The notes: a model not told the origin generated them from the sequence alone. Numbered from the stretch's first letter, positions 43,103 through 52,782 are shown. The stretch is DNA of 64,000 nucleotides from Spartobacteria bacterium (GCA_003134785.1 PLCN01000015.1:92037-156036), one strand, 5' to 3'. Numbers and translations: made by a program.

Positions 43103-44761
43103 GTGGGCGCATTTTCAAAAGCGCTGCGGCTCTGGCCGTGGCTCGCCGCAGTTTCGAGCGGCTTTCTTGGCGCCGCGTGCTTCGCGCCTTTCAATTACTC
43201 GTGGCTGTGCTGGATCGCCCTGACTCCGCTGTTGGCGGCCGTCTGGTTTTCAGACGTGAAGGCGAAGCGCCGCTGGTTGCGAGATCTGTTGTTGGGTTAT
43301 GTGGCCGGTCTCGCGTTTTTTTGGACGGTCTTTTTCTGGCTGCGAACCGTCACGGTTCCCGGAGTCATCCTTGTCGGCGCCTACATGGCGGTTTACTTCG
43401 CGTTCTGGAGTTGGATTTGCGGTTTGTTGCGTCCGTCGTTGCGCGCGCCGGCCGTAGCGAACCATTGGACGCAACAGCCGCCTAACGAGTCGCCTCTGAG
43501 CCGGTCGCCCTGGTTGCGTTCCACGAACAACCTTCGCCTCGCTTTTCTCCTCGCAGCCGCGTGGGTCGCGCATGAATGGCTGCGCGGTCTGGTCCTTTCC
43601 GGCTGGAGCTGGAACAGCCTCGGCAGCGCTCTGCATGCGCAGTTGGCCATCATTCAAATCGCGGAATTCACCGGCGTCGCTGGCCTTTCCTTTTTGGTCG
43701 CGTTTACCAACGTTATCCTTTTGACCAGTGCGCGCCGCTTCATCCTCGAAATCCAGGTCCGTCCGATGCGGCCACATTACGATCTGACGCTGACGATGGC
43801 CGCCATCGTTGGCGTGATGGGTTTCGGAGTTCATTCGTTGCGAGTTCTGCGGCTAACGAAAACCATCAACGTCGCGCTGGTGCAGCCCAACATTCCTCGG
43901 GAGGAAAAATTCAGCGCGGAATTTTCCCAGCAAACGTTCGATAAATTCACGCGCTTGAGTGCTCCAGCGCTCGGCGCCAGCGTCCGGCCGGATTTGATCG
44001 TCTGGCCGGAAAGCTCGATGCCTGGTCCCGTCCTGAGCGACGAGGTCAGCTATCGCTTCGTCATGAACTTTTCGGCGTCCGCCAAAACCGATTTGCTCCT
44101 AGGCACAATCGATCAGGATGAAACGCACGCCTACAACGCCGCGATGCTGGTTTCGGATGCCGGCAGGCGCACGCAAATTTACCGGAAAGTCCATCTCGTG
44201 CCGTTCGGCGAATACGTTCCGGGCCGGCACACCATTCCGCTCCTCGCGCGCGTGGTGGGCGATCAAGTGCCGGACGATTTCGCCTTTGGCAAAGAGCACA
44301 CGGTCTTTCACCTAACGAATGATAAGGCGGTGGTCGCGCCGCTGATTTGTTTCGAAGACACGATTGGAGATCTGGCCCGACAGTTCGTTCTCGGCGGAGC
44401 GAATTTGCTCGTGAACGTGACTAATGACGGCTGGTTCCTGCGCTCCGCGGGATCGCAACAACATGTCGCGAGCGCCGTCTTTCGCTGCGTGGAAACACGA
44501 CTCCCGATGGTGCGCGCCGCCAACACGGGCGTCACCTGTTTCGTCAACGAGTTCGGGCGCATCACGCAAATTTTGGTGGACGAACACGGGAGCCAATTCA
44601 CGGAAGGAACGCTCACCGGCGAAGTGTCCATTCCCACCGAACACGAGCTGACGTTTTACGTGCGGCACGGCGAACTGTTCGCGCAGGGCTGTGTGGCTGT
44701 TGCGTTGCTGACGCTGATTGTCTTGAGCCTCCAACTCGTTAGGCGACTAAAGGCGCCATAG
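43103..44761 (+). CDS. lnt: Apolipoprotein N-acyltransferase
   Basis: A 552-residue inner-membrane enzyme that adds the third acyl chain to lipoproteins. It starts with GTG. The N-terminal six or so spans (LAAVSSGFLGAACFAPFNYS, VPGVILVGAYMAVYFAFWSW) are followed by a periplasmic nitrilase domain with the catalytic set: Glu in VWPESSMPG, Lys in IYRKVHLVPFGEYVPG and Cys in LICFEDT. A last C-terminal span (GCVAVALLTLIVLSLQL) follows. It implies triacylated lipoproteins and hence an outer membrane. Confidence 0.95.
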   Translation: MGAFSKALRLWPWLAAVSSGFLGAACFAPFNYSWLCWIALTPLLAAVWFSDVKAKRRWLRDLLLGYVAGLAFFWTVFFWLRTVTVPGVILVGAYMAVYFAFWSWICGLLRPSLRAPAVANHWTQQPPNESPLSRSPWLRSTNNLRLAFLLAAAWVAHEWLRGLVLSGWSWNSLGSALHAQLAIIQIAEFTGVAGLSFLVAFTNVILLTSARRFILEIQVRPMRPHYDLTLTMAAIVGVMGFGVHSLRVLRLTKTINVALVQPNIPREEKFSAEFSQQTFDKFTRLSAPALGASVRPDLIVWPESSMPGPVLSDEVSYRFVMNFSASAKTDLLLGTIDQDETHAYNAAMLVSDAGRRTQIYRKVHLVPFGEYVPGRHTIPLLARVVGDQVPDDFAFGKEHTVFHLTNDKAVVAPLICFEDTIGDLARQFVLGGANLLVNVTNDGWFLRSAGSQQHVASAVFRCVETRLPMVRAANTGVTCFVNEFGRITQILVDEHGSQFTEGTLTGEVSIPTEHELTFYVRHGELFAQGCVAVALLTLIVLSLQLVRRLKAP

Positions 44762-44765
44762 CTAT

Positions 44766-44883
44766 CAAGGAGGGGCGCTTTCCAAACCGCCCGCCAAAAC
44801 CTATCGGGCGCTTCGCCCGCTAATTAAAGTGGCGGCTGCGCCGCAATTGTTTGAAAGGGCGGTTTGGAAAGCGCCCCTCCTTG
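44766..44883. repeat. Perfect 27-bp inverted repeat
   Basis: The arms at 44766-44792 (CAAGGAGGGGCGCTTTCCAA, then ACCGCCC) and 44857-44883 are exactly complementary over 27 bases. The 64-base centre carries further dyads (GGGCGCTTCGCCC, GGCGGCTGCGCC). It lies between lnt and the ABC ATPase gene on the plus strand. It would form a long stem in RNA. Confidence 0.9.
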
Positions 44884-44952
44884 GATGCCACAAGCCTCCA
44901 CCGATTTCTCGTGCGCATCGCCTCCCCTTCGATAATCGTCTTGCCAACTCGA

Positions 44953-45888
44953 ATGGCCACGAACAACGAATTTGCCATTTACGTGCGCGGCCTCCGGAAG
45001 TCGTACGGAAATTTCGAAGCGGTGAAAGGCATCGATTTCGAAGTGCGACCCGGTGAGGTCTTCGGCCTGCTCGGTCCAAACGGAGCGGGCAAGACGACTA
45101 CGGTCGAAATTCTGGAAGGATTGCGTCCGCGGTCCGCGGGCGAAGTGAAGGTCCTCGAATTCGATCCAGATCGGCAGAAAAAACAACTCAAGGAACGAAT
45201 TGGCGCCTGTCTCCAGGACACGAACCTTCCCGACAAGATCACCGTGCGCGAGGCGCTGGATTTCTTTGGATCGCTCTACTCCCGCAAAGCGGATACCAAT
45301 GCGCTCCTCAAGCGGCTTCAACTCGAGGAGAAGAAAGACGCAGGATATGCCACGCTTTCGGGCGGCCAAAAACAGCGGCTCGCCCTCGCCTTGGCGTTGA
45401 TCAACGATCCACAAATGCTCTTTCTGGACGAACCGACGACAGGCCTGGATCCGCAAGTGCGATTGGAGATTCGCGACCTGATCCAGGAATTGCGCGCGGA
45501 CAAACGCACGATCCTGATGACCACGCATTATATCGAAGAGGCGGAACGTCTCTGCGATCGGGTCGCCATTATGGACGCCGGGCAGATCATTGCCATCGGC
45601 ACGCCACGCGATTTGCAGGAGCGAAGCGCAACGCAATCGAGCATCGAGATTAAGTTGGGCCAGCCGCTCAAGGACGCGAACTTGCCGGAGTGGACGGAGT
45701 CGGTTCGCACTATTATCAGCGAAGATCGCCGCCTCATCACGGTTTACTCGAAACACCCGGCGCGAACGCTGGTGGAAATGGTGAAATGGATCGATACCAA
45801 CGGATTCGAACTCGATGACGTCCGTCTTTCGCGTCCGACGCTGGAAGACATTTTCATTGAATTGACCGGCAAAAAGCTGCGCGATTGA
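44953..45888 (+). CDS. ABC transporter ATP-binding protein
   Basis: A 311-residue ABC ATPase of the multidrug/ABC-2 (DrrA/CcmA) type. Walker A GLLGPNGAGKTTTVE, Q-loop ACLQDTNLPD, signature LSGGQKQRLAL, Walker B LLFLDEPTTGLDP and MTTHYIEEAERLCDR are present. A C-terminal 90-residue region (SIEIKLGQP, DVRLSRPTLEDIFIELTGK) is typical of the subfamily. The start at 44953 (MATNNEFAIYVRGLRKSYG) is preferred over one upstream in the repeat. It pairs with the permease fusion downstream (one-base gap). Confidence 0.94.
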   Translation: MATNNEFAIYVRGLRKSYGNFEAVKGIDFEVRPGEVFGLLGPNGAGKTTTVEILEGLRPRSAGEVKVLEFDPDRQKKQLKERIGACLQDTNLPDKITVREALDFFGSLYSRKADTNALLKRLQLEEKKDAGYATLSGGQKQRLALALALINDPQMLFLDEPTTGLDPQVRLEIRDLIQELRADKRTILMTTHYIEEAERLCDRVAIMDAGQIIAIGTPRDLQERSATQSSIEIKLGQPLKDANLPEWTESVRTIISEDRRLITVYSKHPARTLVEMVKWIDTNGFELDDVRLSRPTLEDIFIELTGKKLRD

Positions 45889-45889
45889 G

Positions 45890-48085
45890 ATGAAAGCTTT
45901 TCTCGCCTTCCTCAAGATCGATCTGAAGCTCGCGCGGCGGAACCGGGCTGTCCTCTTCTTCAATTATCTCTTTCCGCTCATATTCTTTTTCGCTTTCGGC
46001 TTTGCCTTCGGCCGATATGGGAGCGGAATTTTATTGGTCGTTACTATGGTGACGACGATTGGAATTCTCGGCACCGGTTTCTTTGGCGCCGGGATGCGGG
46101 CGGTCCAGGAAAGGGAAGAGAATATTCTGCGGCGTTACAAGGTCACTCCCATAACTCCGGTGCCACTCTTATGCGCGTCAATCGCCATGGGAGTGATCCT
46201 CTACATCCCCACCGTCGCTCTGATGTTGTTTTTGGCGCACAACATTTTCGGCATGGCGTATCCCCCCAATTGGTTTTCGCTCATTATTTTTGTTTGCCTC
46301 GGGGTCGCGGCGTTTCGCGCCTTCGGTTTAATCATCGCCGCGGTCGTGAATTCTTCGCAGGAGGCGAACATTCTCATTCAGATCATTTACATGCCGATGC
46401 TTTTCCTGAGCGGCGCGAGCTTTCCACTCGCGTTCATGCCGGACTGGTTGAAGCTCGTGACCCAATTTATTCCGGCCAGCTATCTGGTGACGGGAATGGC
46501 CGGAATTTTACAGCGTGGAGAATCGATCGCGCAGAATTCAAAATCGGTTTTCGCTCTGGTCGTTACCATGCTGGTCGCGCTGTTCATTGCGACCAAACTT
46601 TTCCGATGGGAGAAGGAAGAGAAGTTGCGGCCCTCCGCCAAACTATGGGTCCTGGTCGCTCTCCTGCCGTTTTTCTTGCTCGGCGGTTATCAGGTCTGGA
46701 GCCGGCAGGAATTGACCAAGGCGCGGATTCTCGACCGCGAACGATCGCGCGCGCATAACTGGCTTATCACCAATGCGCGCATCTTTGTCGGCAACGGCAA
46801 GGTCATCGAGTCGGGCGCGGTGCTGATCAGCAACGGTCGGATCGAAAATATTTATGAAGGAAATTTCCCCGACGCGAAGGCCTTGAACGCGGACGCGATC
46901 GACGGGTCAGGCAAGACCATTCTTCCAGGTTTGATCGACGTCCATGTCCATCTCGGAGCCAGCGGCGGGTTTCCGGAGGATTTCACGAAGTATGACCCGG
47001 CCAAAGCTTCCGAGCGTGCGCTCGAATCGTATTTGTATTGCGGCGTCACCACGGTCAGGAGCGCGGGAGACCGGCTCGATGACCTGCTGAAGTTGCGTCA
47101 ACATTTTGGCAGTGGCGAAAAGCTTGGCACCGAATTGTTCTTTTGCGGACCGCTCTTTACCGCCGAGGGCGGACACGGAACGGAGTACGCCAAATTTATG
47201 CCGGAAGCCATGCGGGCTTCATTCAACGCACAATTTGTCCGCACGCCAAAGAGCGCCGAGGAGGCGCGCAAGCAGGTGGACGATCTTGCCGCACAACAGG
47301 TCGACGCGATCAAGGGCGTGCTGGAAGCCGGCGTGCCGGGGTATTCGTTCAAACGAATGGACGTAGATATCCTGCGCGCGGTGGTTGAAGAAGCGCATGC
47401 GCGCAAGCTCCCGGTGGCGATTCACACCGGAAGCAGCAAAGACGTCATCGATGCGGTCGCGCTCGGGACCGACTCAGTCGAGCACGGTTCGTTTATTGAT
47501 GAGATTCCCGATGCGACGATCGCGGAAATGAAGAGCAAAGGCATTGCCTACGATCCGACTTTGAGCGTGGTTGAAGGCTTTAGCAGTTTCGCCAAAGGCG
47601 ACGCAACGCTGCTCAAGCGTTCTCTGGTTCAGCAGGTGACGCCGAAGGACTTGCTGAGCGGCACCGAGAAAGCCGCGGCAAGCGATCAATTCAAAGATTT
47701 GCGCGAAGGCTTGCGTCATTATCCGATGTCGATCGAAACGGGCGGCAACAATCTGCGCAAAGCGTGGCAAGCAGGCGTGATGCTCGTGACTGGATCGGAC
47801 GCTGGGAATTTTCTGGTCATGCACGGCCCGACGGTGCAGCACGAAATCGAGCTTTGGGTGGCCGCGGGAATTCCGGTCGAGGTCGCCTTGCAGGCGGCGA
47901 CGAGCAACGCCGCGAAATTACTGCACGCGGACTCACAGATCGGCACGATCGAGAAAGGCAAGGAAGCAACCTTGCTAATCGTGGATGGCAATCCGCTGCA
48001 AGACGTCCGCGCGCTTTCGGCAATCTCCGCCGTCTTCCTGAAGGGCGAACGCGTTGCCCGCACGCAACTGTTCGATCAGCGCTAA
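45890..48085 (+). CDS. ABC-2 permease fused to an amidohydrolase
   Basis: One continuous 731-residue frame with two unrelated parts. Residues 1-275 are an ABC-2 permease with about six or seven spans (VLFFNYLFPLIFFFAFGFAF, MGVILYIPTVALMLFLAHNI, ILIQIIYMPMLFLSGASFPL). A final span (KLWVLVALLPFFLLGGYQVW) leads to residues 290-731, an imidazolonepropionase/metallo-amidohydrolase: DVHVHLG (metal His pair), Lys in VDAIKGVLEAG, His in AIHTGSS and VEHGSF, and Asp in GSDAGNF. All metal ligands look intact. The fused enzyme would sit on the outer face if the last span exits outward, suggesting cleavage linked to export or import of a compound. It pairs with the ATPase upstream. Confidence 0.9.
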   Translation: MKAFLAFLKIDLKLARRNRAVLFFNYLFPLIFFFAFGFAFGRYGSGILLVVTMVTTIGILGTGFFGAGMRAVQEREENILRRYKVTPITPVPLLCASIAMGVILYIPTVALMLFLAHNIFGMAYPPNWFSLIIFVCLGVAAFRAFGLIIAAVVNSSQEANILIQIIYMPMLFLSGASFPLAFMPDWLKLVTQFIPASYLVTGMAGILQRGESIAQNSKSVFALVVTMLVALFIATKLFRWEKEEKLRPSAKLWVLVALLPFFLLGGYQVWSRQELTKARILDRERSRAHNWLITNARIFVGNGKVIESGAVLISNGRIENIYEGNFPDAKALNADAIDGSGKTILPGLIDVHVHLGASGGFPEDFTKYDPAKASERALESYLYCGVTTVRSAGDRLDDLLKLRQHFGSGEKLGTELFFCGPLFTAEGGHGTEYAKFMPEAMRASFNAQFVRTPKSAEEARKQVDDLAAQQVDAIKGVLEAGVPGYSFKRMDVDILRAVVEEAHARKLPVAIHTGSSKDVIDAVALGTDSVEHGSFIDEIPDATIAEMKSKGIAYDPTLSVVEGFSSFAKGDATLLKRSLVQQVTPKDLLSGTEKAAASDQFKDLREGLRHYPMSIETGGNNLRKAWQAGVMLVTGSDAGNFLVMHGPTVQHEIELWVAAGIPVEVALQAATSNAAKLLHADSQIGTIEKGKEATLLIVDGNPLQDVRALSAISAVFLKGERVARTQLFDQR

Positions 48086-48232
48086 GCGTCTAACGCGGCG
48101 ACTGCCTTACGCCTTACTCTTCAGTGGTTTCCGCGTCTTTTTCTGTGCGTTTCGCAATTTCATTTTCGTGCTGATCCAAGGCGGCCTGGCGACTGGCTGA
48201 CTATTCGCAGGAGAAAACAGTGCGTTAACAAT

Positions 48233-48292
48233 AAGGGATGGGCGATTTCCAAATCGCCCCTCACGGCGGTTGTAAACCGCCGGCCCTTAAGT
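48233..48292. repeat. Pair of small dyads downstream of the ABC-amidohydrolase gene
   Basis: GGGCGATTTCCAAATCGCCC and GGCGGTTGTAAACCGCC lie in tandem in the 270-base gap between the convergent fusion gene and the Cys-rich gene. The TTTCCAAA centre is shared with the repeats at 40629 and 44766. Confidence 0.65.
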
Positions 48293-48295
48293 CTG

Positions 48296-48330
48296 CAAAA
48301 ACGGCGATCCGGATTTCTCCGGATCGCCGT
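48296..48330 (-). terminator. Intrinsic terminator of the Cys-rich protein gene
   Basis: On the minus strand a 13-base perfect stem (ACGGCGATCCGGA with its complement, 4-base loop) is followed directly by TTTTTGC, a classical rho-independent terminator. It lies 26 bases after the stop of the Cys-rich gene. It may also catch plus-strand transcripts from the fusion gene, though no U-run is seen in that direction. Confidence 0.85.
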
Positions 48331-48355
48331 GTAAAATCTGGCTCGGCGCGGCTCG

Positions 48356-48679
48356 CTAAGCCTTGGCGCCCTTATCGTGCATCTTGGCGCACTCTGCTTT
48401 CAGGGTCGCAAATTGTTCCTTCGAAAGAATTCCTTCGGCGGATTTCATGAACTTATCCGTGCTCTCCTTGGTGCAGCCGCCCTTGTCGCACCTAGATGCG
48501 AGAGTGTCGAGTTTCACCTTCTGCTCCGGCGAGAGATTGAGCTTCGCGTAGGTCTGCGAGCAATCCATTTTGCTGTTGTTCTTCGCGTGCGTGGCGCAGC
48601 AGCCCTTGTCCTCGGCGTTGGCAGAAGTCACTGCGAAAGCCGCAGCCGCTATCAAAGCTAGTCCTGTAAGTTTGGTCAT
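48356..48679 (-). CDS. Cys-rich periplasmic protein
   Basis: A 107-residue exported protein with a signal peptide (LTGLALIAAAAFAVTSANAE). The mature protein has seven Cys residues (KGCCATHAKN, MDCSQTYA, SRCDKGGCTKES, KAECAKMHDKG) and a helical core (LNLSPEQKVKLDTLA) similar to Spy/CpxP-type or metal-resistance helical proteins. It may bind copper or another soft metal in the periplasm; this is inference from composition. An intrinsic terminator follows. The ATG at 48679 is preferred over one six codons upstream because it begins the signal peptide. Confidence 0.7.
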   Translation of the reverse strand: MTKLTGLALIAAAAFAVTSANAEDKGCCATHAKNNSKMDCSQTYAKLNLSPEQKVKLDTLASRCDKGGCTKESTDKFMKSAEGILSKEQFATLKAECAKMHDKGAKA

Positions 48680-48722
48680 AGTGGAATGGTAAGACATGGA
48701 GGCAGATGTGTCGCTCAATTTT

Positions 48723-49405
48723 CTATCGGTCAAGAATCGATTGCCACCGCTGCGGGCTCGCCGCACTGAAAGTTGTGCGGAGAACCTGATCCTTTGTGGA
48801 CTTTCGCGTCGTCTGCCAGTTCAGCGCGGCCGAATGGAGATAATAGCGATCCACAGCTGGATTCCCCGTCGAGAGAGTCACGATAGCTTCCGAAGCATAT
48901 CCTCCCTGAGGAGGAAAAATCACGACCAGCTTGCCGCTCCGCGAGGTCGCTTCGTTTTGATTGGCGGACGTGTAAAAGGTGTCAACGACCGGCGTGTAGA
49001 GCTCCTTGCCGGCCGGCGCAGGACGTTGGCCCTCCGCGCTTCGCATTTTGATATCGAGCATCGGCGGAGTGATGACGAACTGAAAGTAGAGCTCCTTTGA
49101 TTTGGCCAGAGTTTCAGGGTGCCGCTATTTTGAATCGAGACCAACGCGAAATCGCCGGCCAGCTCATCCACGTCGCTGTTGCCTGACGACTGGACCACTT
49201 TCGCTTTGTTCGCACCCGGCGGCACCGCGAGCGCTACCCGATAAGTGCGCGCGGGTGCCGTCGAAGGGCGAACAAATCGGTGCAAGAGCCACTTGCTCGG
49301 GACTCGTACCCACTCGCCTTCTTTCGCGGCTCCATCAACATCCCGGACCAGTCCGGAAATGAGAAGCACGAGGAATATAACAAGGAATCGGATTCTGTTT
49401 TTCAT
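48723..49405 (-). pseudogene. TonB-like secreted protein gene with a frameshift
   Basis: Two frames form one gene. The 5' part (from 49405) encodes a signal peptide (IRFLVIFLVLLISGLVRDVD), then a domain with TonB-C-like features (YRVALAVPPGANKAKVVQSS, DELAGDFALVSIQNSGTLKL). At about 49105-49122 the reading must shift: the other frame continues sensibly as AKSKELYFQFVITPPMLDIK and a second similar domain (LVVIFPPQGGYASEAIVTLS, NPAVDRYYLHSAALNWQTT) to 48723, while the original frame turns into Ser/Arg-rich nonsense. A one-base insertion or deletion, real or a sequencing error, would explain it. A whole product would have about 227 residues with two TonB-C-like repeats. Confidence 0.75.
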
Positions 49406-49431
49406 GTTCCAGGGGGTTGATCGTGGTGTGG

Positions 49432-52002
49432 TTAGGACGCGGTAAAATGGAGTGTTTCATTTTGCACGTCAACTTGGATCGTCTGACCTTCGTGAAATTT
49501 TCCTTCCAGAATGTCCATGCTCAACGGATCGAGAATGTATTTTTGGATCGCTCGTTTCAACGGCCGCGCTCCGTAAACCGGATCGTAGCCATGACTGGCG
49601 ACGAGCGCCTTCGCGGTGTCGGATAACTCCAGGGTGATCTTCTGATTCTCCAGCCGCCTCACCAGCCGCTTCAACTGAATTTCCACGATCTTCTTCAGTT
49701 CGTCCTCAGTCAGTCGATCGAAGATGATGATGTCGTCGATGCGGTTCAAAAATTCCGGCCGGAAATGCTGCCGCAACGCATCCATCACGAGACGCTCCCG
49801 CGCTTCGTGCGACGATTCCTCCATGATGTATTGCGAGCCGATGTTCGACGTCATGATGATGACGGTGTTCTTGAAATCGACCGTCCTCCCCTGCCCGTCG
49901 GTGATCCGTCCATCATCGAGCACTTGCAGCAACACGTTGAAGACATCCTGGTGCGCCTTCTCGATCTCATCGAAGAGCACCACCGAATACGGCTTGCGCC
50001 GCACCGCTTCGCTGAGTTGGCCGCCTTCCTCGTAGCCCACATAGCCGGGCGGCGCGCCGATCAGCCGCGAGACCGTGTGTTTCTCCATGTATTCGCTCAT
50101 GTCGATCCGGATCATGGCCTGCTCATCGTCGAAGAGAAATTCCGCCAGCGCGCGGGACAGTTCGGTTTTCCCGACGCCAGTCGGGCCCAGAAAAATGAAG
50201 GACCCGATCGGTTTGTTTTCGTCTTGCAAACCGGCACGCGCGCGGCGAATGGCGTTGGCCACCGACTTGATGGCGGTGTCCTGTCCGACCACGCGTTGGT
50301 GGAGATGTTCCTCGAGCCGAACGAGCTTCTGTCGTTCGCCTTCCTGTAAGCGCGAGACCGGAATGTGCGTCCAGCTCGACACGACCTCGGCGATATCTTC
50401 TTCGGTCACTTCTTCTCGCAGCAATCGATTGCCGCTCACCGCGATCTTTTCCTCGATCTCGCGCAATTTTTTCTCGAGATCAGGAATGCGGCCATATTGC
50501 AGTTCGCTCGCTTTCCCCAGCTCGCCCCGGCGTTGCGCCCGCTCCAGCTCGGTACGCGCTTGCTCGAGCTCTTCCTTTATTTTCCGCTGCTCGTCGATAA
50601 CTGCTTTTTCCTTCTGCCACTCCGCTTTCAACGCCGACGATCTCTCCTTCAACCCAGCGAGTTCCTTTTCCAATTTCTTCAGCCGCTCCTTGCTCGCCGG
50701 ATCTTTTTCCTTCTTCAGCGCCTGCCGCTCCATTTCCCGCTGCATGATTTCCCGCTCGACCACGTCCACTTCCGTCGGCATCGAATCGAGCTCGATCTTC
50801 AACCGCGAGGCGGCTTCGTCCATGAGATCGACTGCCTTGTCCGGCAGGAATCGATCGCTGATGTAGCGATGCGACAGCACCGCCGCCGCCACCAGCGCCG
50901 CATCCTGAATGCGAACGCCATGATGCACTTCGTAGCGCTCTTTCAGTCCGCGCAGGATCGCGATCGTATCTTCCACGGTGGGCTCATCCACCATCACCGG
51001 CTGAAAACGCCGTTCGAGCGCCGCGTCCTTCTCGATGTATTTTCGGTACTCGTTCAACGTCGTCGCACCCACGGTGCGCAATTCGCCTCGCGCCAGTTGC
51101 GGTTTCAACAAATTCGAAGCATCCACCGATCCCTCCGCCGCGCCCGCGCCGACGATGGTGTGTAATTCGTCGATGAATAAAATGATCTCACCCTGCGAAT
51201 CGGTTACCTCTTTCAGGAACGCCTTCAGCCGGTCCTCGAACTCACCGCGAAATTTCGCACCGGCCACCATCGAGCCGATGTCCATCGCGATGATCCGCTT
51301 CTTCTTCAACGACTCCGGCACATCTCCGCTGATGATGCGGCGCGCGAGTCCTTCCACGATCGCCGTCTTCCCCACGCCTGGTTCTCCGATCAACACCGGA
51401 TTGTTTTTCGTGCGTCGTGAAAGCACCTGCATCACGCGCCGGATCTCGTTATCGCGCCCGATGACCGGATCAATCTTTCCCTTTCGCGCCATCTCCGTGA
51501 GATCGCGGCCATATTTCTCCAGCGTCTGATATTTGCCTTCCGGATTCTGGTCCGTCACGCGTTGCGATCCGCGCACCTGCTGCAAGGCCAGCATCAGTTT
51601 ATCGCGCGTAATACCAGCGTCCTTCAACAATTTCGCCGCGGCACCTTTCGAGTCCGCGAGCGCGAGCAAATAATGTTCGGCACTGAGGAACTCGTCCTTC
51701 AGTTTCGCCATCTCCTTTTCCGCCGCATCGATCGTCGCGCGCAGCTCGCTGCCGATGCGAACATCATAATTCCCGCCCTGAATTTTCGGCCGCCGATCCA
51801 GCTCCTTGTTCAACTGATCCCGCAACTGCGGGACCGTCACGCCCATCTTCTCCAGCAATGGCCGCGTCACCCCATCCCTCTGGTCCAGAAGCGCGAGCAG
51901 GAAATGCTCGTTCGTGATTTCCTGTTGATTAAAGTGCGAAGCGAGATCCTGCGCCGCTTGCAACGCCTCCTGCATCTTCTGGGTGAATTTATCCGGTCGC
52001 AT
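49432..52002 (-). CDS. clpB: ClpB disaggregase chaperone
   Basis: An 856-residue Hsp100 ATPase. An N-terminal double Clp-N domain ([20 protein letters not shown]), NBD1 with Walker [14 protein letters not shown] and Walker [11 protein letters not shown], a coiled-coil middle domain (about 405-525; [20 protein letters not shown]), and NBD2 with Walker [15 protein letters not shown] and [10 protein letters not shown] are intact; [13 protein letters not shown] and the C-terminal region are normal. It resolubilises aggregated proteins with DnaK. No heat-shock operator is obvious in the 76 bases before it, which hold the divergent vapB promoter region. Confidence 0.97.
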   Translation of the reverse strand: MRPDKFTQKMQEALQAAQDLASHFNQQEITNEHFLLALLDQRDGVTRPLLEKMGVTVPQLRDQLNKELDRRPKIQGGNYDVRIGSELRATIDAAEKEMAKLKDEFLSAEHYLLALADSKGAAAKLLKDAGITRDKLMLALQQVRGSQRVTDQNPEGKYQTLEKYGRDLTEMARKGKIDPVIGRDNEIRRVMQVLSRRTKNNPVLIGEPGVGKTAIVEGLARRIISGDVPESLKKKRIIAMDIGSMVAGAKFRGEFEDRLKAFLKEVTDSQGEIILFIDELHTIVGAGAAEGSVDASNLLKPQLARGELRTVGATTLNEYRKYIEKDAALERRFQPVMVDEPTVEDTIAILRGLKERYEVHHGVRIQDAALVAAAVLSHRYISDRFLPDKAVDLMDEAASRLKIELDSMPTEVDVVEREIMQREMERQALKKEKDPASKERLKKLEKELAGLKERSSALKAEWQKEKAVIDEQRKIKEELEQARTELERAQRRGELGKASELQYGRIPDLEKKLREIEEKIAVSGNRLLREEVTEEDIAEVVSSWTHIPVSRLQEGERQKLVRLEEHLHQRVVGQDTAIKSVANAIRRARAGLQDENKPIGSFIFLGPTGVGKTELSRALAEFLFDDEQAMIRIDMSEYMEKHTVSRLIGAPPGYVGYEEGGQLSEAVRRKPYSVVLFDEIEKAHQDVFNVLLQVLDDGRITDGQGRTVDFKNTVIIMTSNIGSQYIMEESSHEARERLVMDALRQHFRPEFLNRIDDIIIFDRLTEDELKKIVEIQLKRLVRRLENQKITLELSDTAKALVASHGYDPVYGARPLKRAIQKYILDPLSMDILEGKFHEGQTIQVDVQNETLHFTAS
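51654..52002. repeat. Direct repeat copy A (clpB 5' end)
   Basis: This 349-base segment of intact clpB matches 52783-53131 at a constant offset of 1129 bases without indels. By eye about 38 bases differ (near 89% identity) and only about four amino acids change. Confidence 0.85.
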
Positions 52003-52078
52003 GACTTTTCACCCTATCGGTATTGAAGGCCGAATCAAGTGTTGACATAAATATGTCTCGCCAGTTACCTTTCCAGCT

Positions 52079-52372
52079 ATGCATCGGACAACGATCCGCT
52101 TGAATGAACATCTCCTGATCGACGCGAAGGCCTACGCCGTTCGCCGACGGCTCAGTCTCACCGCTGTCATTGAAGAGGCATTGCGCAGCCTCCTCGCGCG
52201 CGCGCCAGCCCTAAGGCGCTCGAAATCCCGGCGAGTTAAGTTTCCCACGTTTAAAGGCAGAGGTTATCAACCTGGCATCAAAACCTGGGACGACGTAAAG
52301 CAGGCCTTCGAGAAACAGGAGATCGCGAACTTCAGGCGTGTGACGCGAGAAAATGCAGCTCGTCGACGTTAA
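52079..52372 (+). CDS. vapB: VapB-like antitoxin
   Basis: A 97-residue protein with an N-terminal ribbon-helix-helix (HRTTIRLNEHLLIDAKAYAV, LSLTAVIEEALRSLLAR) that would bind its own promoter, followed by a basic linker and a toxin-binding tail. It overlaps vapC by 20 bases, the usual coupling of the pair. A TTGACA hexamer at 52042-52047 could be its -35 box, but the -10 is weak. The module lies divergently upstream of clpB. Confidence 0.85.
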   Translation: MHRTTIRLNEHLLIDAKAYAVRRRLSLTAVIEEALRSLLARAPALRRSKSRRVKFPTFKGRGYQPGIKTWDDVKQAFEKQEIANFRRVTRENAARRR

Positions 52373-52781
52373 TATTTTAATCTACGCCTTCCGCGAGGAA
52401 TCGTTAGACCATGCCCGATATCGCCAATGGTTCGAGAATTTTGCCGGCGGCGGCGAGGCCTTCGCGACCGCGGATCTGGTCCTGAGTTCATTCTTGCGGC
52501 TGGTCACAAATGCACAAATCTTTCGGCCCGGTACTCCGTGGCGACGCGCAGTTGCGTTCGTGGACGCGATTCGCCGCCAGCCTGGTTGCGTCTTGATTGC
52601 GCCGGGTCCGCGGCATTGGGGCATCTTTGTCCAATTATGCGAAGATTTGTCCGCCACCGGAAACTTGGTCGCTGATGCTTATCTGGCCGCGCTGGCGATA
52701 GAACACGGCTGCGAGTGGGTTACCGCGGATCGTGATTTTGCCCGCTTCCCAGGTCTCCGCTGGCGGCATCCGCTCGAGTAA
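52353..52781 (+). CDS. vapC: VapC-like PIN-domain ribonuclease toxin
   Basis: A 142-residue PIN nuclease. Acidic active-site residues are visible: Asp in QLVDVNILIYAF, Asp in NLVADAYLAALA and Asp pair in VTADRDFARFPG; the family member type is TA system VapC with a C-terminal WRHPL. Such toxins cleave tRNA or rRNA when released from VapB. The stop codon lies at the exact edge of the truncated clpB copy on the opposite strand (52783), so the toxin gene end is at a recombination junction. Confidence 0.88.
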   Translation: MQLVDVNILIYAFREESLDHARYRQWFENFAGGGEAFATADLVLSSFLRLVTNAQIFRPGTPWRRAVAFVDAIRRQPGCVLIAPGPRHWGIFVQLCEDLSATGNLVADAYLAALAIEHGCEWVTADRDFARFPGLRWRHPLE

Positions 52782-52782
52782 G

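Noticed and set aside
48086..48232. Short minus-strand frame (about 28 codons, TTG start) after the amidohydrolase fusion
   Set aside because: Too short, no start context and no family; listed only as a helical-looking frame without support.
52042..52070. Sigma-70 promoter for vapBC
   Set aside because: TTGACA is present, but at the correct spacing the -10 region (TTACCT) is poor. Mentioned in the vapB entry but not annotated.
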